Positions 50,677 through 60,116 of a stretch of 64,000 nt of DNA are shown here, piece by piece (position 1 is the first letter of the stretch; each line of letters opens with the position of its first letter). Below the pieces are notes generated by a model. The model searched no databases, was not told the DNA's origin, and saw nothing but the letters and a program-made list of their open reading frames with translations. A program made the translations under genes and the position numbers. This DNA comes from AC-51 sp036265325 (GTDB taxonomy: Bacteria; Actinomycetota; UBA4738; HRBIN12), in the NCBI GenBank assembly GCA_036265325.1, contig DATAPH010000091.1:20797-84796 (forward strand), written 5' to 3'.

Positions 50677-51767
50677 CCGGAGCTCCCAGTGTCGGTCTCG
50701 GTGAGGTCCTCGATGATACGGGCGTCCAACGGGAAGTGACAGGCGGCGACGTGCCCCGGCCCGTGCGGAACGAGCTGCGGCTCATCCGTTCGGCAACGCT
50801 CCTGCTTGTCCGGATCGCCCAGCGATCTCATCTGGTAGCAGCGCGGATGGAACCGGCACCCCGATGGAGGGTTGATCGGCGAGGGCACGTCGCCCTCCAG
50901 GATGATCCGCTTCTTCCTCTTGGACAGGTTCGGGTCCGCGATCGGGACGGCGGACAGCAACGCGCCGGTGTACGGATGCTTCGGCTGCGTGTAGAGCTCG
51001 TTGCCGTCTGCGGCCTCAGCGATCTTGCCCAGGTACATCACCGCCACGCGGTCGGAGATGTGCTTGACCACCGACAGGTCGTGGGCGATGAACAGGTAGG
51101 TCAGGTTGAACTCGTCCTGCAGGTCGTTGAGCAGGTTCAGGATCTGCGCTTGGATCGACACGTCGAGCGCCGATACGGGCTCGTCGCACACGATCATCTT
51201 TGGCCGGAGCGCGAGCGCCCGCGCGACGCCGATCCGTTGGCGCTGCCCGCCCGAGAACTCGTGGGGGTACCGGTTGTAGTGCTCGGGGTTCAACCCGACG
51301 AGTTCCATCAGGTTCTGGACCTCGGTCTTCACCTGGTTCTTCGGAACCGTTTTGTGCAGCCGGAGCGGCGCACCCACGATCGTGCCGACCGTCTTCCGCG
51401 GGTTCAACGACGCGTAGGGGTCCTGAAAGATCATCTGTATGTCGCGGCGGATCACGCGCAGGTCCTCGCCCTTCATCCGGGTGATGTCGCGGCCGTCGAA
51501 CCAGATCGTGCCGTCAGTCGCGTCATGCAGCCGCATCGCGACGCGCGCCAGCGTGCTCTTGCCACAGCCGGTCTCGCCGACCAGCCCGACGGTCTCGCCG
51601 GGATAGATGTCGAGATCAACGCCGTCGACCGCATGCACCGCGCCGACCTTCTTCTGGAAGATGATGCCGCGCGTGATCGGGAAGTGCTTCACGATCCCCT
51701 GCAGCCGCAGCAACGGCTCGCCCGAGCGAGGCTTCTCGCGCATCGGCGTGGCCTCGGCGACGCTCAT
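50673..51767 (-). CDS. oppF: Oligopeptide/dipeptide ABC transporter ATPase (OppF type)
   Basis: 364 aa. Walker A GETGCGKST, signature FSGGQRQRIGVARAL, Walker B MIVCDEPVSALDVS, and the C-terminal oligopeptide extension with cysteines (PSGCRFHPRCYQ...CRTDEP) that can bind Fe-S in OppF/DppF. Powers peptide import with OppD. ATG 51767 overlaps oppD. Confidence 0.93.
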   Translation of the reverse strand: MSVAEATPMREKPRSGEPLLRLQGIVKHFPITRGIIFQKKVGAVHAVDGVDLDIYPGETVGLVGETGCGKSTLARVAMRLHDATDGTIWFDGRDITRMKGEDLRVIRRDIQMIFQDPYASLNPRKTVGTIVGAPLRLHKTVPKNQVKTEVQNLMELVGLNPEHYNRYPHEFSGGQRQRIGVARALALRPKMIVCDEPVSALDVSIQAQILNLLNDLQDEFNLTYLFIAHDLSVVKHISDRVAVMYLGKIAEAADGNELYTQPKHPYTGALLSAVPIADPNLSKRKKRIILEGDVPSPINPPSGCRFHPRCYQMRSLGDPDKQERCRTDEPQLVPHGPGHVAACHFPLDARIIEDLTETDTGSSG

Positions 51768-52774
51768 GAGGTGGCCAAGATCTCCTGGGCCACGATGCGC
51801 TCGCGGTCCTCGAGGCTCAGGTGGCAGCGCGCCGCGTGGTGCCCGTCGATCGGGAGCAGCTCCGGCTCGACCGCGTGGCATTCGTCGAACACATACGGGC
51901 ACCGAGGCGAGAACGAGCACCCGTCGGGCAGGAAGATCAACGACGGGGGCGCCCCTGAGATCGGCGTGAGCCGGTCGGTGTCGTGCCCGAGGCGCGGCAG
52001 CGACCGAAGCAGGCCCCACGTGTACGGCATCATCGGCCGGTAGTAGATGTCCTCGGCCGTCCCCTCCTCGACGATCTTGCCGGCGTACATCACCTGGATG
52101 TGGTGACAGTGCTCGGCGACGACGCCAAGGTCGTGAGTGATCAGCGCGACGGCCGTGTTGAACTCTGACTGCAGCCGGTCGATCAAGTCGAGGATCTGCG
52201 CCTGCACTGTGACGTCGAGCGCGGTGGTCGGCTCGTCGGCGATGAGCAGGTCGGGGTTGAGCGACAGCGCCATCGCGATCATCGCGCGCTGCCGCATCCC
52301 GCCCGAGAACTCGTGCGGATACTGCCTCGCCCGCTCATCGGGCTGTGGGATGTTCACCCGCCGAAGCATCTCGACCGAGCGGACGAACGCTTCCTTCTTG
52401 GAGATGTCCTCGTGCGCCAGGATCATCTCCGCGATCTGGTCACCGACCTTGTAGAACGGATGCAGCGACGTCATCGGGTCCTGGAAGATCATCGCGATCT
52501 TGGGGCCGCGGATCTCGCGCAGCTCGTCGTTGCTCATCTGAACGAGATCCTGCCCCTGGAACAGCACTTGCCCTTCGACGATGGCGGACTTCTTGTTGAT
52601 CAGACCCATCACCGTCAGGAACGAGACGCTCTTGCCTGAGCCGGACTCCCCCACGATGCCAAGGGTCTCGCCGGCGGCCATCGTGAACGACAGCCCGTCG
52701 ACGGCTTTCACGATGCCGTCGTCGGTCGGGAAATGGACGCGAAGGTCTTTTACCTCGAGCAGCGGCTCAGGCAT
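51764..52774 (-). CDS. oppD: Oligopeptide/dipeptide ABC transporter ATPase (OppD type)
   Basis: 336 aa. GESGSGKS, FSGGMRQRAMIAMAL, LLIADEPTTALDVT and the C-terminal Cys motif (DGCSFSPRCPY...C) are complete. Heterodimer partner of OppF. It lies 12 bases downstream of the permease oppB and overlaps oppF by 4 bases. Confidence 0.93.
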   Translation of the reverse strand: MPEPLLEVKDLRVHFPTDDGIVKAVDGLSFTMAAGETLGIVGESGSGKSVSFLTVMGLINKKSAIVEGQVLFQGQDLVQMSNDELREIRGPKIAMIFQDPMTSLHPFYKVGDQIAEMILAHEDISKKEAFVRSVEMLRRVNIPQPDERARQYPHEFSGGMRQRAMIAMALSLNPDLLIADEPTTALDVTVQAQILDLIDRLQSEFNTAVALITHDLGVVAEHCHHIQVMYAGKIVEEGTAEDIYYRPMMPYTWGLLRSLPRLGHDTDRLTPISGAPPSLIFLPDGCSFSPRCPYVFDECHAVEPELLPIDGHHAARCHLSLEDRERIVAQEILATS

Positions 52775-52786
52775 CCAAGGCTCCCG

Positions 52787-53755
52787 TCACTCGAACCGGA
52801 CCCGCGGGTCGAGGAACGCGTAAAGGACGTCGACGACGAGGTTGGCGACCACGACGAAGACCGCCGCCACCAACGTGATGACGGCGATCGTGTTCAGGTC
52901 CTGACCACCGACCGCCTGGACGGTGAGCTGACCGATGCCGGGGAGGTTGAAGATCGACTCGGTGATGATCGCGCCCCCGAGCAGCGCCGCGAGGTCCAGT
53001 CCGAAGACCGTGACGATCGGGGTCAGCCCCGCCCGCAAGCCGTGCTTCAGCACGACCCGCTTCTCGGTCAGCCCCTTGGCGCGCGCGGTCCGGATGTAAT
53101 CCTCCGACATGGTCTCCATCAGGTTGGAGCGCGACAGGCGCGCGTAGAACGCGGCATACAGAACGGCCAGCACGACCCAGGGCAAGATCCAGTGGCTGAA
53201 CCATGTCCCGAAACCGTACTGCCCGAGCGAGTAATAGCCGGTCCCGGGCAGCCAACCTAACTTGAACCAGAAGATGTACAGCGCGAGCGGGCCGAGGAAG
53301 AACACGGGCATGGAGATCGCGAGGACCGCTAAGCCCATCGCCGTTCGGTCCCCGACGGTATGGGGGCGCAGCGCCGACAGGATGCCGACCGAGATGCCGA
53401 CGATCAGCCACACGATCGCCGCGCCGACCGCCAACTGTGCGGTCACGGCGATGCGGCTGAAGATGATGCCCTTCAACGGGACCTTCGAGATGAACGACAG
53501 CCCGAGGCCGGGCCATCCGTACTGGTCGCCGATCACCGCGTGCTTCAGGAACAGCAGGTACTGGATGTACCAGGGGTGATTCAGACCGAACTGCTGGCGG
53601 ATCTGCTCGAGGAGCTGCGGCGTCTGGTTCTTCCCTGCGAGCCGCACGGCCGGATCTCCGGACGGCAGCAGGAAGAAGATCATGTACGTGATGAACACCA
53701 CGATCAGCAGGACGAGGATCGCCCACAGGACCCGCCGGATGATGTACCTAAGCAT
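52787..53755 (-). CDS. oppB: Oligopeptide/dipeptide ABC transporter permease (OppB type)
   Basis: 322 aa with six membrane helices; N-terminal MLRYIIRRVLWAILVLLIV and the EAA loop region (IRTARAKGLTEKRVVLKHGLR) are typical of OppB/DppB. Pairs with OppC. It follows a perfect hairpin at 53778-53808 that separates it from the substrate-binding protein gene. Confidence 0.94.
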   Translation of the reverse strand: MLRYIIRRVLWAILVLLIVVFITYMIFFLLPSGDPAVRLAGKNQTPQLLEQIRQQFGLNHPWYIQYLLFLKHAVIGDQYGWPGLGLSFISKVPLKGIIFSRIAVTAQLAVGAAIVWLIVGISVGILSALRPHTVGDRTAMGLAVLAISMPVFFLGPLALYIFWFKLGWLPGTGYYSLGQYGFGTWFSHWILPWVVLAVLYAAFYARLSRSNLMETMSEDYIRTARAKGLTEKRVVLKHGLRAGLTPIVTVFGLDLAALLGGAIITESIFNLPGIGQLTVQAVGGQDLNTIAVITLVAAVFVVVANLVVDVLYAFLDPRVRFE

Positions 53756-53777
53756 CTGGGTGCCTCACGTACGGGCT

Positions 53778-53808
53778 GAGGAGGGAGCCGTCGAGCGGCT
53801 CCCTCCTC
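53778..53808 (-). terminator. Intercistronic hairpin between oppA and oppB
   Basis: Perfect 13-base arms (GAGGAGGGAGCCG and complement) around a 5-base loop, with no U-run. It probably stabilises or partly terminates the upstream oppA message so that the binding protein exceeds the permease. Confidence 0.7.
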
Positions 53809-53829
53809 GTCCGTGATGCCGGGTGGCCG

Positions 53830-55722
53830 TTAGGCCACGTTCTGCGGTTGTTCGGTGTTGGTCACAGCGATGTGCGCCCAGGCCGGGTCACCGGCGTTCT
53901 GGTCGTACACGTACTGCGACACGGTCGGACTGGTGATGACGAGGTTGTTGCCCCAGGACCACGGGACCCAGGTCATGCCCTCCTCCATCTCCGTCTTCTG
54001 CATATCCGCGTAGCACGACGACTGGGCGTCGCCCGTGAGCGCCACGCACTTAGCCATCTGATCGTCGATCGATGGCAGCTGGTGGTTGGGGTAGTACTGG
54101 ATCGCCTTGTTGTAGGCGTCGGTCACCCCACACTCCTTGGCCTGCGCGGCGGTCATGCCGAGCAACCCTTGGTCGTACGACCCGGTGCAGCTGATCGTCG
54201 TGCCGTTCATGACGAAGAAGTCGAACCCGTACGGCGAGCCGAAGTCCTTACCCCAGCCCTGTCCGAAGGACATCGGAACCAACTTGTCTACGGTGACCGT
54301 CTGCGAGTTGACCACGTCGGGCTTGACCTCTTGCAGCTGCGCCTGCAGGCCGATCTTTTGCAGGTCCTGCACGAGGATCGGGTTCATGTTCGTCCACGGC
54401 GTCGTGTTGTTCGCCAGCAGCAGGAACTTGCATTGCGGCGCGTCACACATGCCGTCCTGGTTCGTGTCGTAGACGGACTGCTTCATCTCGTTCTGCGCCT
54501 GTGTCAGATCACCAGCGAACCCATCGGACGGGTACGGGTTGTAGTTGGCCGTCGCAGGCAACACGGACGGTGGATCGTTCGTCGTCGCCGGCACGGCGTG
54601 CAGGCTCCCCCCGTAGCCCTTCACGAGCGCAGCTTTGTCGACCACCCACTGCACCGCCTTGCGGACGTGCGGGTCGTCGAACGGCGGCGCCAGCAGGTTC
54701 ATGGTGATGTACCAGGTGCGGTCGCCCGGATCCGAGTGGATGTACTGCTGCTGGCTCGGGTCGGTCGCGTACTGCTGCTCCACCGTGGGCGGCGGCGTGT
54801 CACCGAACGAGCCGTCGAGCTCGCCGGCCTGGATCTTCTGGAAGATGTCGTCCACGTTGGAGTTGATCTCGATCTGCAACCCGTCGAGGTAGTTGGAGAA
54901 CATCGCCGGGTCTTCGGTCGAGGGATCGAAGTTCGGGTTGCGCACGATCGTGATGCCCTTGTCGGGGTTGATCCCCGCGACTGGCTTCAGGGTCTTGCAG
55001 CCGCCCGAGAGGTCCAGCTTGTCCGCCCCGTAGTACATGTACGCGCCGCTCGAGATGAGATCGGCGCCGTAGCCGCCGGCCGAGTCGAAGCAGCCCGCCA
55101 CTTCCTTCGGCTGCGGGTAGGTCGCCGGCATCGCCAGCCGGTACAGGAAGTCACCGGTCGGGCTCACCAGGTGGAACGTGATGTGCGTGGCGTCGGGCAC
55201 GTCGATACCCGAGACCGGGTGCAGCGTCGTCTCCGAGCACGTCATGCCCTTGATCACGCCGCAGTAGTAGTTGCCGTAGTACGCGGCCAGGTTCGTGTCG
55301 TTGATCCGCTCGAACGCGTACTCGATGTCGGCCGTGGTGAGCGTGCGGTTGACCGGCGGACCCCACTTCACGTCGTTGCGGATCGTGAAGGAGTACGTGA
55401 GGCCGTCGCTCGAGACCTTCGAGTCCGTCACGAGGTCTGGCTGCGGCGTGTTGCCCGCGTCGCCCGGGACGTGGTTGTAGTTGTACAGACCACGGATCAA
55501 CATGTTCTGGAAGATGTCCCACGCGTAGCCGTAGTACTCACCCGTCGGGTCGAAGTTCGACGTGTTGCTGAGCGTCTGCGTGGCGGTCCGGTACGTCCCG
55601 CCCTTCTGCGGCGAGCCCGACGGCGCGGCGCCGCTACTGCTGCTGTTGTTGCTCGAGCAGGCCGCCGCGAGGATCGCCGCTGTGGCGAACATCGCGATGC
55701 CGGTTACCCATCTCTTCCGCAT
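53830..55722 (-). CDS. oppA: Peptide ABC transporter substrate-binding lipoprotein (OppA/SBP_bac_5)
   Basis: 630 aa. Lipoprotein signal with lipobox LAAAC (C22), a Ser/Asn-rich spacer, then the SBP_bac_5 fold (GGTYRTATQ, PDLVTDSKVSSDGLTYSFTIRNDVKW, HVRKAVQWVVDKAAL). It binds a peptide or related solute outside the membrane and feeds OppBC. The Shine-Dalgarno region just upstream (55724-55738, minus) is a run of AGGAGG units, consistent with high expression. Substrate unknown. Confidence 0.93.
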   Translation of the reverse strand: MRKRWVTGIAMFATAAILAAACSSNNSSSSGAAPSGSPQKGGTYRTATQTLSNTSNFDPTGEYYGYAWDIFQNMLIRGLYNYNHVPGDAGNTPQPDLVTDSKVSSDGLTYSFTIRNDVKWGPPVNRTLTTADIEYAFERINDTNLAAYYGNYYCGVIKGMTCSETTLHPVSGIDVPDATHITFHLVSPTGDFLYRLAMPATYPQPKEVAGCFDSAGGYGADLISSGAYMYYGADKLDLSGGCKTLKPVAGINPDKGITIVRNPNFDPSTEDPAMFSNYLDGLQIEINSNVDDIFQKIQAGELDGSFGDTPPPTVEQQYATDPSQQQYIHSDPGDRTWYITMNLLAPPFDDPHVRKAVQWVVDKAALVKGYGGSLHAVPATTNDPPSVLPATANYNPYPSDGFAGDLTQAQNEMKQSVYDTNQDGMCDAPQCKFLLLANNTTPWTNMNPILVQDLQKIGLQAQLQEVKPDVVNSQTVTVDKLVPMSFGQGWGKDFGSPYGFDFFVMNGTTISCTGSYDQGLLGMTAAQAKECGVTDAYNKAIQYYPNHQLPSIDDQMAKCVALTGDAQSSCYADMQKTEMEEGMTWVPWSWGNNLVITSPTVSQYVYDQNAGDPAWAHIAVTNTEQPQNVA

Positions 55723-55794
55723 GCTCCCTCCTCCTCCTGGGGTTGCGTGTCTCCATCGAGGTCTACGTGTTCCGGGGTCGCTCAGGTTTCCTCC

Positions 55795-56790
55795 TTAGCG
55801 GTTCGACCTGGGGTCCAGGGCATCGCGAAGCGCGTCCCCCACGAGATTGAAGGCGAGGGTAGTCAGCACGAGCATGATGCCGGGGAAGAACAACATCCAC
55901 CACGCATAGCGGTACAGCTGCCCATCGGTGGCGTCGGCGATCATCCGGCCCCACGAGGCCGTCGCGGGCGGGATGCCGACGCCGAGATAGGACAGCGACG
56001 CTTCGAAGATGATGTTCACCGGGATCAGCAGCGTCGTATAGACGATCAGCGGCGCGACGAGGTTGGGCAAGATCTCCCGGAACATGATGTGGATCCGGCC
56101 GAATCCGGTCGCGCGCGCCGCTTCGACGAACTCCCGTTCTCGCAGCGACAGCGTCTGCCCGCGAACGATGCGCGCGATGTAGGTCCATCCGAACAACGCG
56201 ATGATGAGCGTGACGAGCGGGACACCGGGCTTGAGCAACCCTCCCGCGCACCCGTTGATGCTCACGCCGCAGCTCGCCGAGATCCCGATCGCCAACAGGA
56301 ACACCGGCAGCGACAAGAAGATGTCGGTCAGGCGCGAGGTGAAGGTGTCGGTCTTGCCCCCGAAGTAGCCACCGAGCAAGCCGAGGCCGAGACCGATCAC
56401 GACGGAGATCGCGGTGGCGAGTAGCGCGACCTCGATCGACGTCCGAGCGCCGTAGAGCGTCCGAACGAAGACGTCGCGACCGAGCGCGTCGACGCCGCCC
56501 CAGAACTGGGCGCTCGGCCCGATCACCGGGATGTTGAACTCGTTGGACAGCTGCGGCTTGATGTCGTTCGGGCCGTTGTGTGAGATGAACCGCACGAACA
56601 ACGGCGCGAGGATCGCCGAGAAGATGAGGATGAAGACCCAGGCGAGGGCGAGGAGCGCGACCCAGTCCTTCCGGAAGCGCCCCCAGAAGAGTTGCCAAGG
56701 TGTGCGCCCCTCGACGCGCTTCTGCTCGTCGCCACTGAGGGGCGCAATCGGTTCGACCGCAGGCTCGCTCTGCTGCTGAACCTGGCTCAC
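55795..56790 (-). CDS. oppC: Oligopeptide/dipeptide ABC transporter permease (OppC type)
   Basis: 331 aa. A 30-residue cytoplasmic start (QSEPAVEPIAPLSGDE) precedes membrane helices of the OppC/DppC family; FWGGVDALGRDVFVRTLYGAR and the EAA loop EAARATGFGRIHIMFREILPN are diagnostic. First gene of the opp transcript, start GTG 56790. Partner of OppB. Confidence 0.94.
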   Translation of the reverse strand: MSQVQQQSEPAVEPIAPLSGDEQKRVEGRTPWQLFWGRFRKDWVALLALAWVFILIFSAILAPLFVRFISHNGPNDIKPQLSNEFNIPVIGPSAQFWGGVDALGRDVFVRTLYGARTSIEVALLATAISVVIGLGLGLLGGYFGGKTDTFTSRLTDIFLSLPVFLLAIGISASCGVSINGCAGGLLKPGVPLVTLIIALFGWTYIARIVRGQTLSLREREFVEAARATGFGRIHIMFREILPNLVAPLIVYTTLLIPVNIIFEASLSYLGVGIPPATASWGRMIADATDGQLYRYAWWMLFFPGIMLVLTTLAFNLVGDALRDALDPRSNR

Positions 56791-56822
56791 GAAGTCAGTC
56801 TCTCCCCCTCATGAACGCGGCG

Positions 56823-56851
56823 AGTGTAGGGCAAGCGTTTCCACTGGACAA
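56823..56851 (-). promoter_or_regulatory. Sigma-70-type promoter of the opp operon with LacI-like operator
   Basis: On the minus strand: TTGTCC (56846-56851), 17-base spacer, TACACT (56823-56828). Inside the spacer is TGGAAACGCTTGCC (56830-56843), close to the LacI-family consensus TGGNAACGNTNNCA. A bound regulator there would block RNA polymerase. Confidence 0.55.
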
Positions 56852-56887
56852 ATCGGTGTACGGAAGATCTTAGCCCTGTGGATTCCG

Positions 56888-58171
56888 TCACCGGGCTACC
56901 CGGGCCACGGTGGGCAAAACGTCTATGCCGCGGAGCTCCCCGAGCGATCCGCCGGCGCACGCGTGTTCGCCGTACGACGTCGTGGTGTCCGGAGTCACCC
57001 CCCCGCCGGTCACCACCAACGGGACGGGATCCGCGGTGTGGGCCTTCCGGACGCAGGAGGTGGCGTGGTCGGCCAAGACGCCGACGACTGTCCGCCGTAC
57101 GTCCAGCCGCGGCAGGACTTCGCCGAAGAACGCCCGGTCGATCGCCGCGATCACGTCTCGCTTGTCCTCGGCCCGGCCGTCGTGCGCCGGCACGTCTGGG
57201 CCCTTGATGTGGACGTAGAGCGCCTGATAGCTGCCGAGAGCCTCGGCGGCGAGCTCGGCCCACGCGGCGTACGCGTCCTCGGCAGCGGCGCCGAACCCAA
57301 GCGGGTCGAGCCGCGGCGCGGCGACGGAGTCCATCCCGAGCGCCATCGCGATCCCGCGCTCGACCGGCATCTCGACGAAGCACCCCCATCCCCAGCCGAA
57401 CCGGTCGCGGATGGGTTGCAGGGCCGGCAGGTGATCGCCGCCGTCGCGCGTGAGGATGAGGTCGGCGGGGAGCTTCCCCTCGGCGCGGCGAGTCGCGTTG
57501 ATGGGGCTCTTCGCGAGGATCGACGCCGCGCCCTCGACGAAGGCGTTGGTGAGGTCGGCCGCCCTCGCCGCGTCGTCCGAGTCGTCGAGCGGTGCGGCCG
57601 CGGAGACGACCGGCTCGAAGGTTTCGAGCGCGACCCCGAGGTGCCCCTCGCGACGATAGGCGGGGTCCGTGTTGGTGACGTTCGCGGAAAGCACACCGGC
57701 GTCGCTGTGGATCACGAGCGCGCCTCGGTGCTCGACGGTCGCCCGGAGGTCGAAGGTCGCGCCGGGCAGCGTGAGCGTCGCGTTCACCTCATCGGCGAGC
57801 GCGTGCGCCTCTTCCGAGGTGAGGTTCCTGCCGACGCGGCGGTCGGCGATCTCGGGCCACGCGCCACTCGCGAAGTTGATCCGGTAGGCCAGGTCGCCGT
57901 CGTGAAGGTCCATGCCGATCCCGAGCGCTTCGAGCACGCCGCGGCCCGGATGTTCTTCGTTCGGGTCGTACCCGAGGATGCCGAATACGCCGATGTCGGA
58001 CTCCGGTGCGATCCCGGGCCCGACGGTGACGACGGTGCCGGTGCGGCCCTGGACCGCCAGCCCGTCGAGGTATGGCGTCGCCGCGGCTTCCAACGGCGTC
58101 CGGCCGTCGAGCACCGGGTTGGGATCGTCGCCCAGCCCGTCCAGGCACACGTACAGCAGCGAGATGCTCAT
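56888..58171 (-). CDS. apgM: 2,3-bisphosphoglycerate-independent phosphoglycerate mutase, archaeal type
   Basis: 427 aa alkaline-phosphatase-superfamily enzyme interconverting 3- and 2-phosphoglycerate. N-terminal metal Asp in CLDGLGDD, TPLEAAATPYLD, nucleophile S58 in PESDIGVFGILGYDP, and metal ligands in HIKGPDVPAHDG and LADHAT define the ApgM family, distinct from bacterial GpmI. ATG 58171 overlaps the tpiA stop by 4 bases, placing the enzyme in the glycolytic operon. Confidence 0.9.
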   Translation of the reverse strand: MSISLLYVCLDGLGDDPNPVLDGRTPLEAAATPYLDGLAVQGRTGTVVTVGPGIAPESDIGVFGILGYDPNEEHPGRGVLEALGIGMDLHDGDLAYRINFASGAWPEIADRRVGRNLTSEEAHALADEVNATLTLPGATFDLRATVEHRGALVIHSDAGVLSANVTNTDPAYRREGHLGVALETFEPVVSAAAPLDDSDDAARAADLTNAFVEGAASILAKSPINATRRAEGKLPADLILTRDGGDHLPALQPIRDRFGWGWGCFVEMPVERGIAMALGMDSVAAPRLDPLGFGAAAEDAYAAWAELAAEALGSYQALYVHIKGPDVPAHDGRAEDKRDVIAAIDRAFFGEVLPRLDVRRTVVGVLADHATSCVRKAHTADPVPLVVTGGGVTPDTTTSYGEHACAGGSLGELRGIDVLPTVARVAR

Positions 58172-58935
58172 ACCTTCACGATCAGCGCGAAGTCTTCGGG
58201 ATCGAGGCTCGCGCCGCCGACGAGCGCCCCGTCGATCTCGGGGTGCGCGAGGAACCCCCGGATGTTGCCCGGTTTGACGCTCCCGCCGTACTGGACGCGG
58301 ACCGCCTGCGCGACCGTGGCGTCGAACTTGTCGGCGAGCGTCTGACGGATGACCTCGACGACGCGGCCGGCGTCGCCCGGCTCGGCGGTGCGGCCGGTGC
58401 CGATCGCCCAGATGGGCTCGTACGCGATCACGGTCGTCGCCGCCTGTTCGGCGTCGACGCTGTCGAACGCGCGACGCACCTGCTGGGTCACTTTGGACTC
58501 GGTGCCGTCGGCGTCGCGCTCCTCGAGGGTTTCGCCGACACAAAGGATCGGCGTCATGTCATGCCCGAGCACCGCGCGTACCTTCTTATTGACCGCGAGG
58601 TCGTCCTCGCCGAAGAGCTGGCGTCGCTCCGAGTGCCCGACGATCACGTAGTCGACCTTGAGCGCGACGAGCATCGGCGGCGAGATCTCCCCGGTGAACG
58701 CGCCCTTGTCCTCGGGGTAGACGTCTTGCGCGCCGAGCCCGAACGGGAGCTTGTCCGAGTCGATCAGCGTCTGGACCGACCGGAGCGCCGTGAACGGCGG
58801 CACGATGACGACGTCCGTCTTCTCGGTGTCATCGCCGTCGACCAGGTAGCCGAGCTTCTGCACGGCTTGGATCGCCTCGAGGTGCGTCTTATGCATCTTC
58901 CAGTTGGCGGCGATGATCCGCTTGCGATCGGTCAT
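58168..58935 (-). CDS. tpiA: Triosephosphate isomerase
   Basis: 255 aa TIM barrel. AANWKMHKT (Lys), VGHSERRQLFGE (His), YEPIWAIGTG (catalytic Glu) and YGGSVKPGN (phosphate loop) are complete. Its ATG overlaps the pgk stop and its stop overlaps apgM, so pgk-tpiA-apgM are translated in series. Confidence 0.97.
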   Translation of the reverse strand: MTDRKRIIAANWKMHKTHLEAIQAVQKLGYLVDGDDTEKTDVVIVPPFTALRSVQTLIDSDKLPFGLGAQDVYPEDKGAFTGEISPPMLVALKVDYVIVGHSERRQLFGEDDLAVNKKVRAVLGHDMTPILCVGETLEERDADGTESKVTQQVRRAFDSVDAEQAATTVIAYEPIWAIGTGRTAEPGDAGRVVEVIRQTLADKFDATVAQAVRVQYGGSVKPGNIRGFLAHPEIDGALVGGASLDPEDFALIVKV

Positions 58936-60113
58936 GCGCCGTCCTCCAAGATCGCGAGCCCGGGCAGGCGGCGCCCTTCCAAGAGCTCGAGCGACGCGCC
59001 GCCGCCCGTCGAGAGGTGGTCGAACGCGTCGCCGAGGCCCTCGCGCTTGATGGCGGCAAGGGAGTCGCCCCCGCCGACCACGGTGAACGCGTCGCTCGCG
59101 GCGCACGCTCGCGCGACGGCCCGCGTGCCCCCCGCGAACGGCTCGAGTTCGAACACCCCCATCGGGCCGTTCCACAAGATCGAGCCGGCGCCCGCGAGCG
59201 CCTCGGTGAAGGCCGCGATCGTGGCGGGACCGATATCGAGCCCCATCAGTCCCTGCGGCACGGCGTCGGCGGGGACGACCTCCGTCGGCGCCCTGTCGTC
59301 GATCGTGGGCGCCGCCACGACGTCGGACGGCAGATGCACCGGAACGCCGTTGGCACGCGCCGTCGCAAGGGCCCGGGTCACATCGTCGATCCGATCCTCC
59401 TCCACAAGGGAGGCGCCGACCTTGCCGCCCTCGGCGGCGATCAATGTGAACGCCATCGCGCCGCCGATCACGAGCGCGTCGACGCGCTCGGTCAACGACC
59501 CGATCACGCCGAGCTTGTCGCTCACCTTTGCGCCGCCGAGGATCGCAACGAACGGCCGCGCCGGATCGTCGAGCAGCCGGCCGAGCACGTCGACCTCCCG
59601 CTGGACGAGCCGACCCGCGACGGCCGGGCGCCCCGAGGCGAGCAGCAGCTCCGGCAGCGCGGCGACCGACGCGTGCGCGCGGTGCACCGCCCCGAACGCA
59701 TCGTCGACGTACGCGTCGGCGTACTCGGCGAGCGCACCGGCGAAGGCGACGTCGTTCGCTTCCTCGCCCGGATCGAACCGCAGGTTCTCGAGCAGCACCA
59801 TATCCGCGTCGGGCAGCGTGTCGGGCGCCACCTCGTCGAGGGCGGTGACGGCCATGCCGAGCCGTTCGGCGAGCACCATGCCGACCGGCGCCAGTCGGAG
59901 TTCGTCCTTGACCTTCCCCTTGGGACGGCCGAGATGCGACGCGACGACGAGCCGGGCCCCGCGGTCGAGCAGCTCCCGCGCGGTCGGGACGACGGCGGCG
60001 ATCCTCGTGTCGTCGCCGACCACGCCGTCATGAAGGGGAACGTTCAGGTCCGCGCGGAGGAACACGCGCGCGCCCGCGACATCGCCCAGCGCATCGAGGG
60101 TTCGGATGGTCAC
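58932..60113 (-). CDS. pgk: Phosphoglycerate kinase
   Basis: 393 aa. RADLNVPL, SHLGRPKG, the hinge GGAKVSDKLG and the nucleotide loop VVGGGDS are diagnostic. GTG 60113 lies 3 bases after the gap stop. Makes ATP from 1,3-bisphosphoglycerate. Confidence 0.97.
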   Translation of the reverse strand: MTIRTLDALGDVAGARVFLRADLNVPLHDGVVGDDTRIAAVVPTARELLDRGARLVVASHLGRPKGKVKDELRLAPVGMVLAERLGMAVTALDEVAPDTLPDADMVLLENLRFDPGEEANDVAFAGALAEYADAYVDDAFGAVHRAHASVAALPELLLASGRPAVAGRLVQREVDVLGRLLDDPARPFVAILGGAKVSDKLGVIGSLTERVDALVIGGAMAFTLIAAEGGKVGASLVEEDRIDDVTRALATARANGVPVHLPSDVVAAPTIDDRAPTEVVPADAVPQGLMGLDIGPATIAAFTEALAGAGSILWNGPMGVFELEPFAGGTRAVARACAASDAFTVVGGGDSLAAIKREGLGDAFDHLSTGGGASLELLEGRRLPGLAILEDGA

Positions 60114-60116
60114 GGG

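Noticed and set aside
53848..56424. 858-codon plus-strand open frame opposite oppA and oppC
   Set aside because: Antisense shadow; crosses two real genes and their spacer, and has no recognisable domain.
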